DNA from: Niabella insulamsoli
GTDB lineage: Bacteria > Bacteroidota > Bacteroidia > Chitinophagales > Chitinophagaceae
Assembly: GCF_039652435.2 (NCBI RefSeq)
Contig: NZ_CP190246.1
Span: 3,038,001-3,102,000, forward strand
Length of the DNA: 64,000 bases
Reading direction: 5' to 3'
Shown: in pieces, positions 19,560 through 28,400 of the stretch
Layout of the letters: each line of letters opens with the position of its first letter
How positions within the stretch are numbered: the stretch's first letter is position 1
The notes under the pieces: model-generated
Database searches by the model: none
What the model was told of the DNA's origin: nothing
What the model saw: the letters and a program-made list of their open reading frames with translations, nothing else
Position numbers and translations under genes: made by a program

Positions 19560-21389
19560 TTAGGGGAGATAGGCAAATGTCTTTTTAATAAATGCTTTTA
19601 CTACTTTCGCAGTACCAGCGCCCTGGTTTATCAGTTTATATTTTTTTACTGCGGCAGGAATGACAAAGGTTTCCGCGTAGTGAAATGCGACTTCAGCATC
19701 TCCTATCTGCACCGTTAAGGCGGCGCCTTCTACCAGCATTAATACATGGCAGCTTTCATCGGTGGCTACCTCCGCCTGATGTTCAAACTCCAGCCGGTGA
19801 ACATCATAAAAATGATCTTCGTGGGTCGGCAAATGCCAGACTTTAGCACCCTCGCTTTGTTCGATCAATACCGGTTGAGCGATCAGTTTTTTGACAGCGC
19901 TTCCCTGCCTTTCGAAATTTAAATTTTTAAATGCATGTTCTATATTGATGGCGCGGGGTGTCCCGTCCAGATCCAGTCTTAACCAGTCATACATTTTAAA
20001 AGTGAAAATATAGGGCGTAGAACTAATCTCGAGCACGAGGTTGTCAGCGCCGGCGCTGTGGATGGTGCCATTGGGGATTAAAAAGAGATCGTGCTTTTGT
20101 GCGGTATGCGTTTGTACATAATCTGTGATCGTAATTTCTGTGCCGTTGGCTTTACTGTCTTCCAAAACCTGTCGGAACTTTTGGGGATCCACGCCTTCCT
20201 GAAAACCCAGATAAACCTGTGCTTCCGGCTTACAATCCAATATATAATAGGTTTCATCCTGGGTAATATGCTCTCCAAAATGCTCCCTTATGTAGCCGAG
20301 CGAAGGGTGGCATTGAATGGAAAGATTGCCGCCTTCCCAGGTATCCAGAAAGTCAAACCGGATGGGAAATTCCTTTCCAAAAAAGTCAGCATGCCGGCCA
20401 AGTATTTTCTTATAATGCTTACTTATGAGAAGATCGAAAGGCACTTCCAGCAAATAACCGTCGCTTTCAAAAACCAATCCATTTTCCGGCACGATTAGTT
20501 CAAAGGACCAGGCATAGTTCACTTCGTCTTTATTAAGGCCAGGTATGCGATCTTTCATCCATTGTCCGCCCCAGGCGCCAGCTTCAAACCAGGGCCGCAC
20601 CCTCAGTACGGTTTCAGAGAGACGGTCTAAACCTGCAGCCAGCTCCTCTCCCAGCATCCAGTTGATCTGCTTTTGCCATTGAACATCGGCCTGAATGGCA
20701 ATACGGCCATCTATGTTTTCGCGATGTTTTGCCAACACTACCCAATCCACAAAATAGTATTGCTTGTACATATGCGCAGGTGCATCGGCAGCAGCCATCC
20801 CCAGGTTATGGACAGCTCCCGCCCGCATCCGGTATTGCACTTCATTTTTTGGAACGTCTAAATAAATCACCGGGCCATCGCCAGGGAATAAGGCTGCGCC
20901 GGGCCCCCATACAATCAAACAGTCTGCATCGCCATCCTTTTGGAATTGGTTCATGCGATCCTGATGAAAATAATCGACGAGTTGCAGATCCGTTTTGGTA
21001 CCCCACACTGAATCCCGGGCTCCCATAAAGGTGCTAACCATCGTCTCAATTTCTTCCGGGGATTTTAAAAAATCTTCCGTATTAACCCATTGTATGGTTT
21101 TGCCCAGCTTGTGAAATGCTACTGCGAGCGCACTCTGAACTTCATGCCATAGAACGCCGCTAAACCCATCCATAAAGATGATGTCATGATGGGCCATCCA
21201 TTGCGCCAGTGTTTGATAGCCGTGAAAAATCTTACCCTTTCCGAGCGAAAAACTGGGGTAGATATTATACACTTGAGACGCTTGCTGCGTCTCGGGCAGC
21301 CGTATGGGTAACACTGCCTGCAAACTCTTTCTAAACCCGGCCTTTTTTGTTTTTGTTCCCGGAACCTCATCATTCGAAATCTCAATCAT
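19560..21389 (-). CDS. Class I mannose-6-phosphate isomerase with an extra N-terminal domain
   Basis: About 609 residues, much longer than the 300-400 of simple type I isomerases. The C-terminal part carries the zinc-site and catalytic context of the cupin isomerase: LSIQCHPSLGYIREHFG near residue 357, TYYILDCKPEA, and IPNGTIHSAG near 441. The first 230 residues (including IIFMDGFSGVLWHEV and DADCLIVWGPGAALFPGDGP) form a separate domain that I cannot name; no Walker A motif is seen. The enzyme should interconvert mannose-6-phosphate and fructose-6-phosphate, closing the pathway after the ROK kinase. ATG 21389 is chosen over the TTG at 21428. It is separated by 125 bp from the DUF3823 gene. 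Confidence 0.9.
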   Translation of the reverse strand: MIEISNDEVPGTKTKKAGFRKSLQAVLPIRLPETQQASQVYNIYPSFSLGKGKIFHGYQTLAQWMAHHDIIFMDGFSGVLWHEVQSALAVAFHKLGKTIQWVNTEDFLKSPEEIETMVSTFMGARDSVWGTKTDLQLVDYFHQDRMNQFQKDGDADCLIVWGPGAALFPGDGPVIYLDVPKNEVQYRMRAGAVHNLGMAAADAPAHMYKQYYFVDWVVLAKHRENIDGRIAIQADVQWQKQINWMLGEELAAGLDRLSETVLRVRPWFEAGAWGGQWMKDRIPGLNKDEVNYAWSFELIVPENGLVFESDGYLLEVPFDLLISKHYKKILGRHADFFGKEFPIRFDFLDTWEGGNLSIQCHPSLGYIREHFGEHITQDETYYILDCKPEAQVYLGFQEGVDPQKFRQVLEDSKANGTEITITDYVQTHTAQKHDLFLIPNGTIHSAGADNLVLEISSTPYIFTFKMYDWLRLDLDGTPRAINIEHAFKNLNFERQGSAVKKLIAQPVLIEQSEGAKVWHLPTHEDHFYDVHRLEFEHQAEVATDESCHVLMLVEGAALTVQIGDAEVAFHYAETFVIPAAVKKYKLINQGAGTAKVVKAFIKKTFAYLP

Positions 21390-21514
21390 TGTAGTGCATT
21401 TTTTAATGAAAGCTGGCTTTTCCTTCAAACAACCTCCAGCTTAAAGCTGATGTTTTTTATTGTTTTGTTTTATAAAATTTATGAACAGGCGACTACTTTA
21501 AAGAGCTCGGCCCT

Positions 21515-22252
21515 TTACTGAATGGTCACCATTTTAATGGTGGAATAATTGTACCGGTTGGTACCATAGGCGATTCTCGCCCCCACCCTAAGATACCAAT
21601 CTTTTTTAGGCAACACGCCAGTTGAAGTAATGGTGACGGTTGTTCCCAGCATACTATTTCCTGCACTTCCTGAGTAAGAAACTATCCTCGCATACCTGTT
21701 ATCAAAATTATTATTGCCTACATATTGGTAGGGCGAAATGAAGAGCGCCAGGTTGGTGATATTTTGCTGAAAAGCGCTGTTTTGCGTGCCCCTGCTCACC
21801 CTAACCTGAACGGTTACGCTGCCATTAGCATTCACGACGGGTTCTCCCACCCACGCTATCCGAAGAAAGGGTTCAACCGTAAAATCAACTGTAGTGACGC
21901 CTCCCTGAACATCAATTGTTTGGCTCTGGTCATTTCCTGCCAGATCCATCGGCACAAACGCGCCTTCGGCAATCATTTTGTAAGTAGCTTTAAAAATTTT
22001 GGTATGCGCATAAGTGCCATCCTGCTTTGTGGCCACATACAGCGGGGTGGGATTATCACTCCAACTGGTTTCAAGCAGCTTGATGCGGGTGCCGTTGCCA
22101 TTGTCGCCGGACACTTCGCTTTGTACATTTTCGCCGGTTCCGGCATCGATGATGCGCCCCTGCAAGGTTTCTGTCGGGCCATCGTAATTATCTATTTTGG
22201 AGCAGGACAGCAGCAGCGTCGATACTGCTATGATTAAGGCTGTATATTTCAT
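21515..22252 (-). CDS. DUF3823 lipoprotein, surface glycan-binding candidate
   Basis: A 245-residue lipoprotein: the signal peptide ends in a lipobox (STLLLSC, cysteine at about residue 17). The first domain (GRIIDAGTGENVQSEVSGDNG) is a carboxypeptidase-regulatory-like beta-sandwich, followed by a second beta domain, the arrangement of DUF3823 proteins. These are almost always coded directly after susD, as here (18 bp gap), and are taken to be outer-surface binding proteins that help capture glycan for the SusCD pair. Specific ligand unknown; mannose-rich glycan is inferred from the operon. Confidence 0.88.
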   Translation of the reverse strand: MKYTALIIAVSTLLLSCSKIDNYDGPTETLQGRIIDAGTGENVQSEVSGDNGNGTRIKLLETSWSDNPTPLYVATKQDGTYAHTKIFKATYKMIAEGAFVPMDLAGNDQSQTIDVQGGVTTVDFTVEPFLRIAWVGEPVVNANGSVTVQVRVSRGTQNSAFQQNITNLALFISPYQYVGNNNFDNRYARIVSYSGSAGNSMLGTTVTITSTGVLPKKDWYLRVGARIAYGTNRYNYSTIKMVTIQ

Positions 22253-22270
22253 CGCGTTTCCTTTTTTTAG

Positions 22271-24202
22271 TTAGTAACCTGGGTTTTGAACAATATTGGG
22301 GCTTTTGGCAATCACGGCATCCGGAATGCGCTGGTAATACCATCGAGGATCAAAGGTGAACCGGCTGTTTCGTTCGTCGGGTCGATCATCAAAAAAATAT
22401 TGCAAAGCGTTAAGGGCAAAAATCGGGTTCAAAATCCGCCATTGCGTTCCGTTTTGTTCTTTATCGATGATCCTCCATCTTTTCAGATCCCACCATGTTT
22501 TATTTTCAAAGGCAAGTTCTTTTCTTCGTTCTTTTCGAACAAGGTCGATAGTGGCAAGATCGGCTGTAGTAGCCAGCGTTGCTCCGGCCCGCTCCCTGAT
22601 TTCATTTACATCCGCCAGTGCCTGAGTTTGATAAGCGGCTCCCTGCCCGGCGCTAAACAATTCATACGCTGCCTCTGCCCGGTTTAACAACACCTCTGCG
22701 TATCTTATTTCAATCCAGCTTTGATCGGAACGGTTGTTGGCCAGCTCCGAAGCAGGCTTGGTGGGAACAATATATTTTTTCACCGAGAATCCTGAAATAC
22801 CACTGGCTACGCCATTGATATTGGTATAAAAACCGCTGGCCCCGGCAGCATTCATCCGGCTGCCGTCAGGCAGCGTTACAAAAGCGGTTGTCACTTCCGG
22901 CCCGGCCTGGCTTATAAAATTGGTAGTGGGGTAAGCGGCCGTTGAGCCTAAAGGCAACAACCTGTCGATACCACCGGCAACAGGGCCTGTGTAAATGCCT
23001 CTCCGCATCTCGATCGTAACGCCTTTAAATATATCACCGGGAAAAAGAATCGTCCCTTTCAATCGGGGCTCAGCATTCAAGAAGGGGGCGTTCAAATCAT
23101 CATAAAGCAAATATTTCCCGTTATCGTCGGTAGTCTTAAAACTGCCATCCAAGTTTTTGGGTAACCCTTCAAACATTTCAACAAAATTCAAAGTGGGGTT
23201 GGTTTGAGCCGCGCCGCCATTATTCCATAGCTGCCGGGGTACGTTGTTATAATCCCACCAGTGAACGGCGTCGGGATATTTATACATTCTTATAAAAATG
23301 TTTTCTGCGCTCGCCGGATCCAGGAATAGTTGCGCAAAATTATTAGCCTGCGCCTCCGGATCAGTGGCGGACCAACCCGCTTTATACAAACTGAATTTAT
23401 TGTCTAGCAAATTAGCAGCATCGTAGCTTGCTTTAAAATATCCGGTAGCTTTTGCCGCAGGAATGCCGCATACCTGAACCGACCCGTTCGTCAGGTTGTT
23501 GACATTATATTTGGCCACACAGCCCGCAAACAACATCACCCGCGATTTGAAGGCTGCTGCTGCATATTTACTGGCACGTCCTTTTTGATTCGACTCAGGC
23601 AGATTGTTGTAGGCAAAATCCAGATCGGAAGCAATAAAATCATACACGTCGGCTTCTGCGGCCCGGGGAATTTTAAAGCTTTCAATATTGGCCGCCACTT
23701 CCTCGATCGATTGGCCGGGCGCCGTTAACAACTTATCGATGATGGGCACGCCGCCATAGCGTTTTACCAGCGCAAAATAGGTGAATGCCCTTATAAACCG
23801 CACTTCGCCCCGCCAGTTATTCATCTGCGCTTCGCTGAAATTTGAAGCGTAGGAAGCCAGTGTTTCCAGGAAATAATTGCAATCCCGAATGAGTATATAG
23901 GCGTCAGCCCAATAATTAAACCCTTCTGTTCCGCCGGCCTGGTCCCGACTAATAGCCTCCCCGGTAAAAGTAGCCGTGGACCCGTTGAAGAAAGACTTAA
24001 AGCCAGTAGAAGGGTTCCATTTAAAATCCTCTATGGGCATTTGGCTGTAGACCCTGGCCATAAATGCGGTAATGCCCGCCGCATTGGAAAAAATATCGGC
24101 GTCGTTGATAATATTGGTAGGCGGAATATCGAGGCTGGGCTTACAGGAAGGGATGAGCAATAAAAGATTTCCTGTTAAAAGCAGGTATAGTATTTTTTTC
24201 AT
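22271..24202 (-). CDS. SusD/RagB family nutrient-binding lipoprotein
   Basis: A 643-residue lipoprotein with lipobox LLLLIPSC at the end of the signal peptide (cysteine near residue 20). It has the SusD N-terminal TPR-like region (WADAYILIRDCNYFLETL, AFTYFALVKRYGGVPII) and the C-terminal RagB part (IRYAEVLLNRAEAAYELF, LVRKERRKELAFENKTWWDLKRW). It forms the lid of the SusC channel on the outer membrane and binds the oligosaccharide being imported. It starts 10 bp after the susC stop. The ligand is inferred to be a mannose-containing glycan because two GH92 genes follow in the operon. Confidence 0.96.
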   Translation of the reverse strand: MKKILYLLLTGNLLLLIPSCKPSLDIPPTNIINDADIFSNAAGITAFMARVYSQMPIEDFKWNPSTGFKSFFNGSTATFTGEAISRDQAGGTEGFNYWADAYILIRDCNYFLETLASYASNFSEAQMNNWRGEVRFIRAFTYFALVKRYGGVPIIDKLLTAPGQSIEEVAANIESFKIPRAAEADVYDFIASDLDFAYNNLPESNQKGRASKYAAAAFKSRVMLFAGCVAKYNVNNLTNGSVQVCGIPAAKATGYFKASYDAANLLDNKFSLYKAGWSATDPEAQANNFAQLFLDPASAENIFIRMYKYPDAVHWWDYNNVPRQLWNNGGAAQTNPTLNFVEMFEGLPKNLDGSFKTTDDNGKYLLYDDLNAPFLNAEPRLKGTILFPGDIFKGVTIEMRRGIYTGPVAGGIDRLLPLGSTAAYPTTNFISQAGPEVTTAFVTLPDGSRMNAAGASGFYTNINGVASGISGFSVKKYIVPTKPASELANNRSDQSWIEIRYAEVLLNRAEAAYELFSAGQGAAYQTQALADVNEIRERAGATLATTADLATIDLVRKERRKELAFENKTWWDLKRWRIIDKEQNGTQWRILNPIFALNALQYFFDDRPDERNSRFTFDPRWYYQRIPDAVIAKSPNIVQNPGY

Positions 24203-24212
24203 TTTCTTCTGA

Positions 24213-27200
24213 TTAAAGTTTAATATTCAATCCAAAAAAGAACTTTTGATCAATGGGATACGCATATCCAAATTGCTGATCAACAGCGGACACCGCCGAG
24301 GGGTGTTCTGGATCGAGATATTTTAAACCGGTAAGCGTAAAAAGATTGTATCCTGTGAAAAATACCCGAAGCGACTTAACACCTATTTTGCGCATCTGGC
24401 TTTCGGGAATGGTGTATCCGATCTCAGCGCTTTTTAACCGGAGATAAGCTGCGTTGTGCAGGTTATGCCTCGTATTGGTAAAGGCGTTGGTGCCGGTGTA
24501 AGCATAATACCCGGGTACCCATTCCGTATTGGGATCGTAAGGGTCAGCATGGGGATCAACCGGATGCCAGCGATCGAGCCACATCGTTAGTGCATTGCCA
24601 TTTGCCCAAAGCGGCCCTCCCAGTTGTTCGGTGTAAGTAGCATTGACCAGGGCCGCGCCTGTTAACAATATATTCAGATCGACGCCTTTGTAGCTTCCCC
24701 CCAAATTGAATCCATAAGTAATAAGCGGCATGCCGGTGTTGGCAATCGGGTGGCTATCATCCACACCAATTTGTCCGTCCCCGTTCCAGTCGAGGTAACG
24801 ATAATCCCCTACCGTTACCGAGCGGCTGACATAAATGGGGCTTTTCTGTATTTCTTCATAGTTTTCGAAATGGCCATCTTCACCGTAGCCGAAGTAAACG
24901 CCCGTATAACGGTTGGTATTATTCTGCATCCAGTTCAGGTACGAATTGCCGGCTCTGGCTCTTTCGATATACCGGTTTGAAATCCGGGTATAACCGAATG
25001 TTCCGCGCAGATTGTATTTAAATTCGCCGATGTGATGGTTGTGGCGTACCTCAAAATCAAATCCTTCATGCCGGTCCCCGTTCAGGTTTTCCTGTGGCAG
25101 GTTGGCGCCAACTACATCCGGAACGGTCAGCAACCGGTTGGCCAGCAGGCCCGTTCTGTCTCTTTTAAAATAATCGGCTGTAATACCTAACAGTCCATTC
25201 CATGCTTCGAGGTCGATGCCCAAGTCAAGTGTTGTTGCGGTAAACCAGGAAATCCCGGGATTAGCGATCCCGGTGCTCTGTACGGCATTATAAAAAACGC
25301 CGTCGAAGACCGCGCCCGGCGGCTGGCCTGTTGCCGAACCACTGGCCGGATAATTATAACCGGTAACAAACTGGTATCTGAGCGCGCCATCATCTCCCAT
25401 TTTACCATAAGACGCGCGGAACTTAAGTTCATCAATGAAAGCGAGCCCTTCTGCATTTTTAAAAAAGGGCTCCTGCGATAAGCGCCACCCTACTTCATAA
25501 CCGGGGAAAAATCCATACTGGCGCGAGGGTGCGAATTTAGAAGAACCGTCATAGCGGAATGAAAATTTTCCATAGTACCGTGACTTATAATCATAAGTTG
25601 CATATCCGGCGTAAGCTGCATTTTCATACTCGAAAGCATTGGCAATATTAGCGCTCATATTGCCCTGCTGATTCAGGCTATTTCCAGCAAACAACTGGTC
25701 GATAGGAATGGATAATTCCCGTTGTGCGTAAAAATTATCACCGTTGCGTTTACTGTGTTCATAAACCAACACAGCGCCCACATGATGGCTATTCGAAAAG
25801 GTTCTATTATAGTTTAATGTCAGTTGTCCCAACACGGTGGGGTATTCATAAAACTCCCTGCGAACCGTGGACGGTGATTGCTGGGTGCCGGTAACATTAT
25901 AAACATCAGTAGCTGCGTTGTAGCTGTAGGTGTTGTAGGTCTTGCTGTAAATTTTGTTATTGTTCAAGGTGTAGTCAAAACTGTAACGCCCCGTCACGCT
26001 CAAGCCTTTTACAAAAGGCACGTCGTAGTTGAGCGAAGCCGACGACTGAAACCATTTATTGTTATACACCTGGTACCCGGCAATATCCGATGTAGACTGG
26101 GCTACGGGGTGTAAGGGGTTGGGAAGCGAATTGAGATAAGCCGGATTGTCGTTGGCATACACGGGGTTTACCGGCGGTTGGTACCACATGCTCCTGAAAA
26201 CCCAGTAAGCCGCCTGCATGGGCTGGTCTTTCCGTTCCATGATGGCAGACAAATTCAGATCGAAGGTGAGGCTTTTAGAAATCCGCGCACTCAGATTGGA
26301 GCGAAGGTTATATTTTTTATAGAAGAGATCGTCTGATTTTAAAATCCCATCCTGGGCTGTGTAGCCAAGACTAATGAAATAGCTGGCAAACTCCCCTCCG
26401 CCTGTCGCGCTCAAATTATGTTGTGCCTGGCTGGCCTTACGCTTGATGGTTGCGTCCTGCCAATCAGTACTTTTTTTGGTACCGTTGCGGTATTCTTCAA
26501 TTTGCTCGTCTGTATAAATGCTCCTGCCGCCATTGACATTGTGCATATTTAATTCGTTAACGAGCGTCATATACTCGACAGCATTCGATGACTTTGGAAA
26601 ACTGATTGGCTTCTGAATACCGTAAGTTCCCACGTAATTTAATTCCATAGCACCACGCTTCCCTTTTTTGGTGGTGATGAGGATCACGCCATTGGCAGCT
26701 CTTGCCCCATAAATCGAGGCAGACGCATCTTTTAAAACAGACAAACTTTCTACGTCGTTGGGATCGATCCGCACAATATCTGGCCTGGGGATTCCATCAA
26801 TTACAATTAACGGGTTACCCATTCCCCGAATATCAAAAGACGTATTGAAGGCACCGGGTTCACTGGTGTTTTGAACTACCCGCAGGCCTGGTACTTTTCC
26901 CGTCAGTGAATTGAGAATATTTTCATTTTTGGTAGTTACGATTTGATCGCCGGTGATTGAGGAGACGGCGCTGGTCAGGTTAGCGCGTTTTTGTGTACCA
27001 TAACCTACGATGACCACTTCGTTCATAACCGAGGCGCTCGCTGTCAGCGTAATATGCATCGGCTCGGCCGTAGCTGCCACCTCCTTCGGCAAGTAGCCTA
27101 CAGCGCTTATGACAAGGGTCTGGCCGGGCGCCGCGGAAATTGTGAAACTTCCCTGCTCATCGCTGGAAGCGCCTGCCTGGCTGCCTTTCACGGTAATGGT

Positions 27201-27422
27201 TACACCTGCCAGAGGGGTTCCGGCTTCGTTAACAATGGTTCCTGTTGCGCTACGCTGCTGACCATACACCACGGAAAAATTCAACAAATGAAAAAGTAGG
27301 AGAATGCCACAATGCGAGAGCGCGGCCACAATGGCGGCGCGCAGCGGGGCTTTTTTAAAATCCCTTCGAGATGGCTTTATAGCAGGCCAAAGGAAGGGAT
27401 ATGAGGGTAAATTATATTTCAT
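24213..27422 (-). CDS. SusC/RagA family TonB-dependent outer-membrane transporter
   Basis: About 1,069 residues from ATG 27422 (KYNLPSYPF). After a membrane-targeting N-terminus the carboxypeptidase-D-regulatory-like domain follows (GTIVNEAGTPLAGVTITVKG), then the SusC signature MNEVVIVGYGTQKRANLTSA and the plug domain with IRGMGNPLIVIDGIPR and SIYGARAANGVILITTKKG. The remainder is the 22-strand barrel, ending in an aromatic C-terminal strand (KFFFGLNIKL). There is no STN/FecR-sensing extension, so control is not of the ECF sigma/anti-sigma type. That agrees with the GntR gene divergently transcribed upstream. It is the first gene of the 15-kb operon. Confidence 0.96.
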   Translation of the reverse strand: MKYNLPSYPFLWPAIKPSRRDFKKAPLRAAIVAALSHCGILLLFHLLNFSVVYGQQRSATGTIVNEAGTPLAGVTITVKGSQAGASSDEQGSFTISAAPGQTLVISAVGYLPKEVAATAEPMHITLTASASVMNEVVIVGYGTQKRANLTSAVSSITGDQIVTTKNENILNSLTGKVPGLRVVQNTSEPGAFNTSFDIRGMGNPLIVIDGIPRPDIVRIDPNDVESLSVLKDASASIYGARAANGVILITTKKGKRGAMELNYVGTYGIQKPISFPKSSNAVEYMTLVNELNMHNVNGGRSIYTDEQIEEYRNGTKKSTDWQDATIKRKASQAQHNLSATGGGEFASYFISLGYTAQDGILKSDDLFYKKYNLRSNLSARISKSLTFDLNLSAIMERKDQPMQAAYWVFRSMWYQPPVNPVYANDNPAYLNSLPNPLHPVAQSTSDIAGYQVYNNKWFQSSASLNYDVPFVKGLSVTGRYSFDYTLNNNKIYSKTYNTYSYNAATDVYNVTGTQQSPSTVRREFYEYPTVLGQLTLNYNRTFSNSHHVGAVLVYEHSKRNGDNFYAQRELSIPIDQLFAGNSLNQQGNMSANIANAFEYENAAYAGYATYDYKSRYYGKFSFRYDGSSKFAPSRQYGFFPGYEVGWRLSQEPFFKNAEGLAFIDELKFRASYGKMGDDGALRYQFVTGYNYPASGSATGQPPGAVFDGVFYNAVQSTGIANPGISWFTATTLDLGIDLEAWNGLLGITADYFKRDRTGLLANRLLTVPDVVGANLPQENLNGDRHEGFDFEVRHNHHIGEFKYNLRGTFGYTRISNRYIERARAGNSYLNWMQNNTNRYTGVYFGYGEDGHFENYEEIQKSPIYVSRSVTVGDYRYLDWNGDGQIGVDDSHPIANTGMPLITYGFNLGGSYKGVDLNILLTGAALVNATYTEQLGGPLWANGNALTMWLDRWHPVDPHADPYDPNTEWVPGYYAYTGTNAFTNTRHNLHNAAYLRLKSAEIGYTIPESQMRKIGVKSLRVFFTGYNLFTLTGLKYLDPEHPSAVSAVDQQFGYAYPIDQKFFFGLNIKL

Positions 27423-27605
27423 AAACAAGAATCGTTTTATTAGGGGCAATCATTTTAGAAACAGGCGATGTGACAACCGGATACGCTACGCAGGTTTAAA
27501 AGCCCATAAGCGCAATTTTTTAATAAGGTTGTCCAATAGCGGCATCGTTTTATGATTTTATAAAGAGGGTTAAAAAAAGCGGCAAAGGGCTGGTACCGTT
27601 TTAAT

Positions 27606-27657
27606 ATGTACAAACATATATACATATCAACAAACGGCCAAAAAAAATTTACATTTG
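27606..27657. promoter_or_regulatory. GntR/susC intergenic operator and promoters
   Basis: The 21-bp segment 27606-27626 has the plan ATGTA-N10-TACAT with a 7-bp perfect inverted arm set (ATATGTA at 27604, TACATAT at 27621). The same segment, with 19 of 21 identical positions, recurs at 30078-30098. On the minus strand TATGTTTG (27618-27611) fits the TAnnTTTG box for the susC operon, with TTTG about 20 nt upstream. On the plus strand TACATTTG (27650-27657) lies just ahead of the GntR start. The operator would cover the susC promoter, which suggests repression by the GntR protein. Confidence 0.65.
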
Positions 27658-27660
27658 TGT

Positions 27661-28392
27661 ATGAAACTGACCATCGACCATAAGAGCCATGTGCCTTTAC
27701 ATATCCAGGCCGAACAATTATTGAGGACTTTGATTTCCGACCCGGAATATGCCGGGGGAAAATTGCTGCCCAACGAGGTTGATTTGGCCAAGCAACTGGC
27801 TATTTCCCGCACCACCATCCGGCAGGCACTGAATAAGCTGGTTTACGAAGGGCTGCTGATTCGTAAGAAAGGAATCGGCACTAAGGTGGCGATGAAATCA
27901 GTTAGTTCTAGGTCGAATAACTGGCTTTCCTTTTCGCAGGAAATGAACGCACGCGGCATTCCTATAAAAAACTTTGAGTTACATCTGAGCTGGGTGTTGC
28001 CGCCGGAAGAAGTAGCGAACTTTTTTGAGGTCAACACCGACAAAAAAATATTAAAGCTCGAGCGCCTCCGCGGCCGCCCTGAAGAGCCCTTTGTTTACTT
28101 TATCTCCTATTTTCATCCGAGGGTGGGCTTAACGGGCGAGGAAGATTTTAAACGGCCGCTATACGATATTCTGGAAAAAGACCACCTGGTGATTGCGACA
28201 CTTTCAAAGGAAGAAATTAGCGCCAAATCAGCCGATAAATTTATCGCTTCCAAATTGGAAATTGAAGCCGGTAGCCCGGTGCTGTTCAGAAAAAGGTTTG
28301 TGTTTGACCAGGGGGACCGGCCCATTGAGTACAATCTGGGATATTATAAAGCCGACGCTTTTATTTATACCAATGAAAGCCGCCGGGCATAG
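27661..28392 (+). CDS. GntR family transcriptional regulator with UTRA domain
   Basis: A 243-residue HutC-subfamily regulator. The N-terminal winged HTH (about residues 10-75) includes LLPNEVDLAKQLAISRTTIRQALNKL. The UTRA effector domain (about 90-235) contains ERLRGRPEEPFVYFISYFHP and ends GDRPIEYNLGYYKADAF, the ligand-binding strand layout that usually recognises a phosphorylated sugar. A mannose-type phosphate is plausible here but not shown. ATG 27661 was chosen over the TTG at 27655. It is divergent from susC and convergent with the sulfatase gene, whose stop is 8 bp away. Identical-plan operators on both sides make it the likely regulator of both groups. Confidence 0.92.
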   Translation: MKLTIDHKSHVPLHIQAEQLLRTLISDPEYAGGKLLPNEVDLAKQLAISRTTIRQALNKLVYEGLLIRKKGIGTKVAMKSVSSRSNNWLSFSQEMNARGIPIKNFELHLSWVLPPEEVANFFEVNTDKKILKLERLRGRPEEPFVYFISYFHPRVGLTGEEDFKRPLYDILEKDHLVIATLSKEEISAKSADKFIASKLEIEAGSPVLFRKRFVFDQGDRPIEYNLGYYKADAFIYTNESRRA

Positions 28393-28400
28393 CCTGTCCA

